64,000 bases of DNA, from assembly GCA_016875165.1 (NCBI GenBank), contig VGSF01000016.1:1-64000 (forward strand), given 5' to 3'. The position numbers and the translations under genes are program-made. This stretch comes from Deltaproteobacteria bacterium. Its GTDB lineage: Bacteria; Desulfobacterota; SM23-61. Under the pieces are notes generated by a model. The model saw nothing but the letters and a program-made list of their open reading frames with translations. It made no database searches and was not told where the DNA came from. Position 1 is the first letter of the stretch; every line of letters starts with the position of its first letter. Of this stretch, positions 59,027 through 64,000 are shown in pieces.

Positions 59027-60904
59027 ATGAGACTGAAACTGGATAAAAACAGCGCCTCGGAAACCAAGCCGGCCTTTGTTTATGCCAACATTGTCATCAT
59101 CGTGGCTTTCTCCTTAATCTTCGCCCGGCTCTGGCACCTGCAAATCATAAAGGGAGATTATTTTAAGGATCTCTCGGAGAACAACCGCATCCGCATCCAG
59201 GAAATCGCCGCCCCCCGGGGCATCATTTATGACCGTGAAGGAATCCCGCTGGTGGACAGTTTTCCATCTTTCGATGTCTCTCTTTTCCCCCAGGATGTCC
59301 CGGACATGCCCGCGCTGATCCCTGCGTTAAGCCGGGCTGTATCCTTAAACCCTGAAAGACTGCAAGCCAAGATCGAAGCAGCCCAAGGGTTTTCTCCGGC
59401 CCGTCCCTTAAAAATCAAAACCGATATCACCCGGGAGGATCTGGCTATGGTAGAAACCCGGCGCCTCGACCTGCCGGGGGTTATGGTTGATATGGTTATC
59501 CGGCGGAACTATTCTTATGAAAATCTGGCCGCGCACCTCATTGGCTATCTTGGTGAAATCAGCCCTGAAGAATTAGAACAGGAGGAGTTCATCAACCACA
59601 AGATTGGCCACTTTGTGGGAAAATACGGGATTGAACAAAATTTTGAAACGGACCTGATGGGAGAAAACGGGGGGCGGCAGATCGAGGTCAACGCCTTGGG
59701 GCGAAAAATGAGGGTCCTGGGAAATCTGGAGCCGAATCCCGGGAATAACCTTTTCCTCACCCTCGATTTGGAATTGCAAAAAGCGGCGGAGGGGGCCATG
59801 GCCGGAAAGAAGGGAGCCTTGGTAGCCATGGATCCCCAAAACGGTGACATCCTGGCTATGGCAAGCAAACCCGATTTTGACCCCAACCTTTTTGCCCGCG
59901 GCATCTCCCCGGAAAACTGGAAAAAAATCACCGGGAACCCCTCCTCCCCCCTGCAGAATCGAGCCACCCAGGGACAATATCCTCCAGCCTCGGTCTATAA
60001 GATCGTTACGGCCATCGCCGGGCTGGAAGAAAAAATAATAACCCCCGAAACCACTTTTCACTGTCCGGGCGCCTTTCCCTTCGGCAACCGCGATTACCTC
60101 TGCTGGAAAAAAGAGGGCCATGGGCGTGTCAACCTGCGACGGGCCATTATCGAATCCTGCGACGTTTATTTTTATAACCTCGGCCTGCGTCTGGGGGTAG
60201 ATCGCATCGCCAAATACGCTTTTGGATTAGGCCTGGGTAAAGCCACCGGTTTTCCCCTCGGGCACGAGAAACCGGGGCTCGTTCCCACCTCTGCCTGGAA
60301 GATGAAGCGCTTTCGAATTCCCTGGCAGGCCGGCGAAAATCTATCCGTCGCCATCGGCCAGGGTTTTAATTTGACCACCCCTTTGCAGGTGGCCAGCGCC
60401 CTTTCGGCCGTGGCCAACGGCGGAAGATTATACCGCCCCCGGGTCGTCCAATCCGTCAAGGCTCCCCATGGGGAAACCCTGAAGGAATTCCCGCCGGTGG
60501 AGGGGAAAATCCTCCATGTCTCGCCGGAAACCCTCGAGGTCATCCGGGAAAGCCTGTGGGGAGTGGTGAATTCACCCGGCGGCACGGGTGGCCGGGCCCG
60601 TATCGATGGGTTCAATGTGGCCGGCAAGACGGGTACGGCCCAGGTAGTGCAACGAAGGGAAGGGCGGGGAGAATTAAACCTGCCGGAGCATCAGGATCAC
60701 GCCTGGTTTGCTTGCTTTGCCCCGGCCTACCACCCCCGGATTACCGTTGTTGTCCTTATCGAACACGGGGGCCATGGAGGCGCGGCTGCCGCCCCTGTGG
60801 CCAAGAAAGTGCTGGAAAAATATTACCTGCGGCAGAAAGACAAACATCCTTCGCCGTTACAGGTAGCCTTTAAACCCATTGACGACAGGCCTGAAGGAAG
60901 ATAA
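59027..60904 (+). CDS. mrdA: Penicillin-binding protein 2 (peptidoglycan D,D-transpeptidase MrdA)
   Basis: 625 residues. An N-terminal membrane helix, the pedestal domain with AAPRGIIYDREGIPLVDSFP near residue 60, and a transpeptidase domain with the serine motif PASVYK (catalytic Ser near 321), ESCDVYFYNLG as the second motif and KTGTAQ near 533. It cross-links peptidoglycan during elongation together with RodA, which is encoded 13 bp downstream. Confidence 0.94.
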   Translation: MRLKLDKNSASETKPAFVYANIVIIVAFSLIFARLWHLQIIKGDYFKDLSENNRIRIQEIAAPRGIIYDREGIPLVDSFPSFDVSLFPQDVPDMPALIPALSRAVSLNPERLQAKIEAAQGFSPARPLKIKTDITREDLAMVETRRLDLPGVMVDMVIRRNYSYENLAAHLIGYLGEISPEELEQEEFINHKIGHFVGKYGIEQNFETDLMGENGGRQIEVNALGRKMRVLGNLEPNPGNNLFLTLDLELQKAAEGAMAGKKGALVAMDPQNGDILAMASKPDFDPNLFARGISPENWKKITGNPSSPLQNRATQGQYPPASVYKIVTAIAGLEEKIITPETTFHCPGAFPFGNRDYLCWKKEGHGRVNLRRAIIESCDVYFYNLGLRLGVDRIAKYAFGLGLGKATGFPLGHEKPGLVPTSAWKMKRFRIPWQAGENLSVAIGQGFNLTTPLQVASALSAVANGGRLYRPRVVQSVKAPHGETLKEFPPVEGKILHVSPETLEVIRESLWGVVNSPGGTGGRARIDGFNVAGKTGTAQVVQRREGRGELNLPEHQDHAWFACFAPAYHPRITVVVLIEHGGHGGAAAAPVAKKVLEKYYLRQKDKHPSPLQVAFKPIDDRPEGR

Positions 60905-60917
60905 AGGAAGATAAATT

Positions 60918-62021
60918 ATGTTGGATCGGCGTCTCCTCATGAATTTCGACTGGACGCTTCTGGCGACTGTGGTTTTCATCTCGGTCTTCGGCGTTATCAA
61001 CATTTACAGCTCTACCCTTCTCCAGACTGGCCATCTTAAACCGCTTTACCTGAAGCAGATTTATTGGCTTATCCTGGGAATGGGATTGATGTTTTTAATC
61101 CTGTACTTCGATTATCGCACTTTTGTCCGTTACGCTTATCCCTTCTTTCTCTTCTGCCTTTTTCTTCTAATCCTGGTTATGTTTTTTGGCCGCACCACTT
61201 CCGGCTCACAGCGCTGGCTGCAGCTTGGCTTCATTTCCTTTCAGCCTTCCGAATTGGCCAAGATCGGCCTGATCCTTGCCTTAACCCGCTTTTTCACCGA
61301 GGATGATAATCCCCATGGTTATGGGCTTAAGAACTTACTCGTTCCCTTTCTCATTCTCGGTTTTCCGGTTTTCCTGGTTTTCAAACAACCCGATCTGGGA
61401 ACCGTCGTTTTGCTGATTTTGATCTACGCTTCTATCCTTGCCTTCATAGGTCTGCGTCTGCGGACCTGGATAACGCTGGGGGTGGGATGCGCCGCTCTTG
61501 CTCCAGTTCTCTGGCTTTTTCTCAAAGATTACCAGAAAACGCGCCTGCTGACTTTTCTCAATCCGGACCTTGACCCGCTGAAGACGGGTTACCACATCAT
61601 CCAGTCCAAAATCGCCGTCGGCTCAGGGACCTTTTTCGGCAAAGGGTTCCTGAAAGGAACCCAAAGCCAGCTTCACTTTTTACCGGAACAGCACACCGAC
61701 TTCATCTTCTCGGTTGTGGCTGAGGAATGGGGATTCATGGGCTCTTTCTTCCTGCTCTTCCTTTTGTTGCTGCTCATCTCCCGAGGATTGAAAATTGCCC
61801 AGACTTCCAAAGATCGGGCAGGCGCGATTCTGGCTATCGGGGTAAGCGCCATGCTCTTCTGGCAGTCTTTCGTCAACTTAGGAATGGTGGTGGGAATCGT
61901 TCCGGTGGTAGGTGTGCCGCTTCCGTTATTAAGCTATGGCGGAACTTCGGCCATTACAACTTGGATGGGCATCGGAATCCTGATGAACATCAGCATGCGC
62001 CGCTTCATGCTCAGCCGGTAA
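60918..62021 (+). CDS. rodA: Rod shape-determining SEDS glycosyltransferase RodA
   Basis: 367 residues, about ten helices. SEDS signatures are FISFQPSELAKIGLILAL near residue 106, LPEQHTDFIFSVVAEEWGFMG near 254 (catalytic Asp region) and VPVVGVPLPLLSYGGTSAI near 331. It polymerises lipid II into glycan strands with PBP2. It is the last gene of the operon; the 3' flank carries a CACAGAG-type repeat (about 62035-62063). Confidence 0.94.
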   Translation: MLDRRLLMNFDWTLLATVVFISVFGVINIYSSTLLQTGHLKPLYLKQIYWLILGMGLMFLILYFDYRTFVRYAYPFFLFCLFLLILVMFFGRTTSGSQRWLQLGFISFQPSELAKIGLILALTRFFTEDDNPHGYGLKNLLVPFLILGFPVFLVFKQPDLGTVVLLILIYASILAFIGLRLRTWITLGVGCAALAPVLWLFLKDYQKTRLLTFLNPDLDPLKTGYHIIQSKIAVGSGTFFGKGFLKGTQSQLHFLPEQHTDFIFSVVAEEWGFMGSFFLLFLLLLLISRGLKIAQTSKDRAGAILAIGVSAMLFWQSFVNLGMVVGIVPVVGVPLPLLSYGGTSAITTWMGIGILMNISMRRFMLSR

Positions 62022-62208
62022 AGAACTCTTTTAACCACAGAGAACGCAGAGGTCGCAGAGATGAATTAGGCGCGTTGCTCAAAATCATCAAAATTGTTGT
62101 TTAGATGGTTTGGGGTTATAATAATATTTAGTTGGCCCAACAGTAGAAAAAATCCGTCTGCTGGATCCATTGACAATTCATTAGGCGAAGGCAATCAAAT
62201 ACCTCGCT

Positions 62209-62940
62209 TCAGGTGGATGTAAGCAGCCCTTTTTTCTTTAAAGTTCGCAAGATCAGATAGGTTGACAAACCTATAAAGAATATAATGACCCTTTGCAAAT
62301 CCAGCTTAAGAGTTCCTTTTATAATTATATCGCCAACAACTTCAAGAAAAGTAAAGGAAGCGATAATCGCAAAGAAACCAGAGTATTCATCTTTCAGTGC
62401 CTTACGTAATGAAAAGGAGATAGTTGGCCGTTTCCATTTATTAAATCTTGGGATAAAGCAGGGAGTGTTATTTGACCATTCTTCAAATTCTCTGGCGAAT
62501 TTATTTCTTAAAAACTCTTCTTCGGCAAACATAATTCTTTCGTAATAAAGCCAGAAAATGAGAGCACACAGAAGACTTAGCCACCACAACCGAACCAACA
62601 ACGAAATACCGAGCCAAATGAAGAAATTGCCCAAATAGAGAGGATGTCTTACTATTGAATAAAGACCCGCGACATTCAAAGACACTGTTTTCTGCTCACC
62701 TGTATTTCGACCCGATGTTCCTTCTGGAGTATGACCAACAACATAAACACGGATACCCAAACCAAAAAAGGAGACAAGCAGGCAAAATGTTTCCCAGAGC
62801 AAATCCCAGTCATGATTATGACCCGGATAATCAAAATCCCTCAGACCAACTAAAAAAATACCCGTCAAAAGCAAAGGCAGATAACTCCGCCACCTGAACA
62901 ACCAAATACCTGCCTTTTCAAGTTCTTCTTTTAAGGCCAT
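62209..62940 (-). CDS. Isoprenylcysteine carboxyl methyltransferase-like membrane protein
   Basis: 243 residues with about five helices. GLYSIVRHPLYLGNFFIWLGISLLV near residue 92 carries the RHPxY motif, and YYERIMFAEEEFLRNKFAREFEEW near 133 the E-E-x2-L-x3-F-x3-Y/F pattern of the ICMT/PEMT methyltransferase family. It uses S-adenosylmethionine to methylate a lipid or small membrane substrate; the substrate is unknown. There is no operon partner. Confidence 0.8.
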   Translation of the reverse strand: MALKEELEKAGIWLFRWRSYLPLLLTGIFLVGLRDFDYPGHNHDWDLLWETFCLLVSFFGLGIRVYVVGHTPEGTSGRNTGEQKTVSLNVAGLYSIVRHPLYLGNFFIWLGISLLVRLWWLSLLCALIFWLYYERIMFAEEEFLRNKFAREFEEWSNNTPCFIPRFNKWKRPTISFSLRKALKDEYSGFFAIIASFTFLEVVGDIIIKGTLKLDLQRVIIFFIGLSTYLILRTLKKKGLLTST

Positions 62941-63284
62941 TGCTTAATTCCGTAAGAGTTTATTTCAGCAGATACCTCAAGATATTTGATTGCTTCCCAC
63001 TTGGAATATTTCTATTGTGATTTCAAAATACCGGTTGAAAAGTACAGTTACTTATAATAACGGCGGAACACTCCATTTCCAACTGGGGCAAGACAAAGGC
63101 GCTTTTCAATAGTCTATTGGAGGTTCCTTCTTTCTTCATTCAGGAAGGGAAATTGTCGGGGTTCTGGTTTTTCGCTTTCAGACCGCTTTTTTGCCCTGGG
63201 CTTACTGCCTCCCGAATTTGGTGTACCCTGATTTCTTTGTCTGGAGTAATCAGATAACCCGATCCTTCACTTTAAGCAGGGCTT
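62941..63284. other. Intergenic region, no recognised feature
   Basis: About 340 bp with no supported gene, known repeat or clear promoter. On the minus strand a short frame WEKVEALLKVKDRVI (about 63250-63300) directly after the small gene at 63285 could be a remnant of a longer, frameshifted C-terminus. Confidence 0.35.
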
Positions 63285-63506
63285 CTACTTTTTCCCAGGC
63301 GGAATACGCTCAGAAGGGATCGGTCCGCGAGAGCGCTCGAAAAGCTCAAAATAGTTTCCCGTGAGGTTCAGGGGTCCGAGAGTCTGGATTTGGCCCATTA
63401 CTCTGGATTGCCAATGCTTCCCCACTTCGCCTTTCTCCTTTTCGTAATAGACGGCTGTCAGCGCCTTGCGGATACTGTCGCGGTTCTCCTTCTTGACGGC
63501 TTTCAT
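63285..63506 (-). CDS. Small cytoplasmic protein downstream of sigma factor, possibly truncated anti-sigma-like
   Basis: 73 residues. IRKALTAVYYEKEKGEVGKHWQSRVMGQI resembles the short cytoplasmic head of small anti-sigma-like proteins encoded after ECF sigma genes. The membrane segment expected after it is absent, so it may be a truncated gene. It starts 9 bp after the sigma-factor stop. Low certainty. Confidence 0.4.
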   Translation of the reverse strand: MKAVKKENRDSIRKALTAVYYEKEKGEVGKHWQSRVMGQIQTLGPLNLTGNYFELFERSRGPIPSERIPPGKK

Positions 63507-63514
63507 CTTACCCC

Positions 63515-63961
63515 CTACTTTTTCATGAAACCGGACAAAAGCTTTTCAAGCTTTCGGCGGGAACGAAAGGATCGAATCTTTACGTTGGCAAGGCTCCACC
63601 CCAAAATATTCGCCGCTTCCTTTCCCGATCGTCCTTCCAGATAAACCAATTCCAGAACCATTCGGTCTCCGGGAGACATTTGCCCCATGGCCCAATCCAA
63701 CAATTCCATACCTTCTTTTTGAGTTACTTTTTCATCGAGGGAAGATTCCGATGGATCCGAGACCGCCTCCTCAAGCCAATTCTGGTGTTTTTCCGAGAGC
63801 GAACTCATCGAAACTTCCTGGGATCTATAGGTTTTCCGCCAATAATCATAACAGGTTTTCACGGCTATGGAAGACACCCATTGACTGAAATTACTCTTGC
63901 CTTTGAATGTGGGCAGAGATTGGTAAACCCGGATAAAAACATCTTGGGCTGTTTGACTTTA
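63515..63961 (-). pseudogene. ECF-type sigma factor, 5' end broken
   Basis: Region 4 is intact: EKVTQKEGMELLDWAMGQMSPGDRMVLELVYLEGRSGKEAANILGWSLANVKIRSFRSRRKLEKLL. The frame continues upstream past the GTG at 63877 through AQDVFIRVYQSLPTFKGKSNFSQWVSS, which is sigma region 2, but a TAA at 63961-63959 cuts it before the remaining region 2 residues. Either the gene is degraded or a frameshift lies at about 63955. An intact gene starting at the GTG would lack most of region 2 and could not bind core polymerase normally. The gene may also extend past the window edge. Confidence 0.6.
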
Positions 63962-64000
63962 TGGCGGTTTGAAGCGGGGTTGAGCGATGGACTGGCCGTG

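Noticed and set aside
1-64000. tRNA, rRNA or known riboswitch genes
   Set aside because: Intergenic regions were read for T-loop-like GGTTCRANYCC motifs and conserved rRNA sequence; none were convincing. A covariance-model scan could still find small RNAs.

Overview
The window looks like chromosomal DNA of an anaerobic, metabolically versatile Deltaproteobacterium (Desulfobacterota), probably an uncultured syntroph- or sulfate-reducer-like lineage. This is an inference from gene content: a TAXI-type TRAP transporter, a branched-chain amino acid ABC transporter, a class III CoA-transferase, a methylmalonyl-CoA mutase large subunit, a ferredoxin-type aldo/keto reductase, an Mrp-type multisubunit antiporter, an EF-G paralogue, a PAS/sigma-54 activator and a probable selenoprotein. 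No rRNA or tRNA gene was recognised.

Layout. 1-2203: edge of a REP-associated (IS200-like) transposase with short tandem repeats, then an AAA_14/DUF4143 ATPase. 2518-3238: a composite of three palindromic mobile repeats. 3261-6118: envelope glycosylation operon (GT2 polyprenyl-phosphate sugar transferase, flippase-like membrane protein, GT9 heptosyltransferase). 6601-8655: EF-G variant. 8748-9857: MetE-like protein whose conserved third zinc-ligand cysteine is an in-frame TGA followed by a SECIS-like hairpin. 10173-11171: TPR protein. 11523-19033: translationally coupled recQ helicase plus a 1,705-residue protein joining a BrxC/PglY-like ATPase to a C-terminal PglZ-like domain, a candidate minimal BREX-related defence module. 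19232-26121: TAXI TRAP transporter, FAD-dependent amine oxidase, and opposing ornithine-cyclodeaminase-like and class III aminotransferase-like genes. 26493-31788: complete Liv-type ABC transporter. 32623-35338: thioredoxin-like protein and sigma-54 activator. 36653-46047: small operons for folate-linked, HAD, aldo/keto reductase, CoA-transferase and acyl-CoA mutase functions, separated by repeat-rich DNA. 46520-54468: ten-gene Mrp/Mbh-like antiporter operon. 54671-57483: trkA-trkH potassium uptake, divergent from mrp. 57592-62021: nuclease-like gene, mreD, mrdA (PBP2), rodA. 62209-63877: isoprenylcysteine-methyltransferase-like gene and a degraded ECF sigma factor with a small downstream protein.

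Functional links. The Mrp operon and trkAH share one intergenic region with opposing promoters, so Na+/H+ and K+ homeostasis genes sit back to back. The TRAP and Liv transporters surround amino-acid-modifying enzymes and suggest uptake and oxidation of amino or organic acids, ending in CoA-dependent chemistry (CoA-transferase and mutase at 42.9-46.0 kb). mreD-mrdA-rodA is the elongasome core without mreB and mreC.

The intergenic DNA is unusually rich in non-coding mobile repeats. At least six families are visible, several with target-site duplications and nested insertions, and one composite recurs in inverted orientation about 32 kb away. The two most striking observations are the probable selenocysteine MetE-like protein and the recQ plus BrxC-PglZ fusion module.
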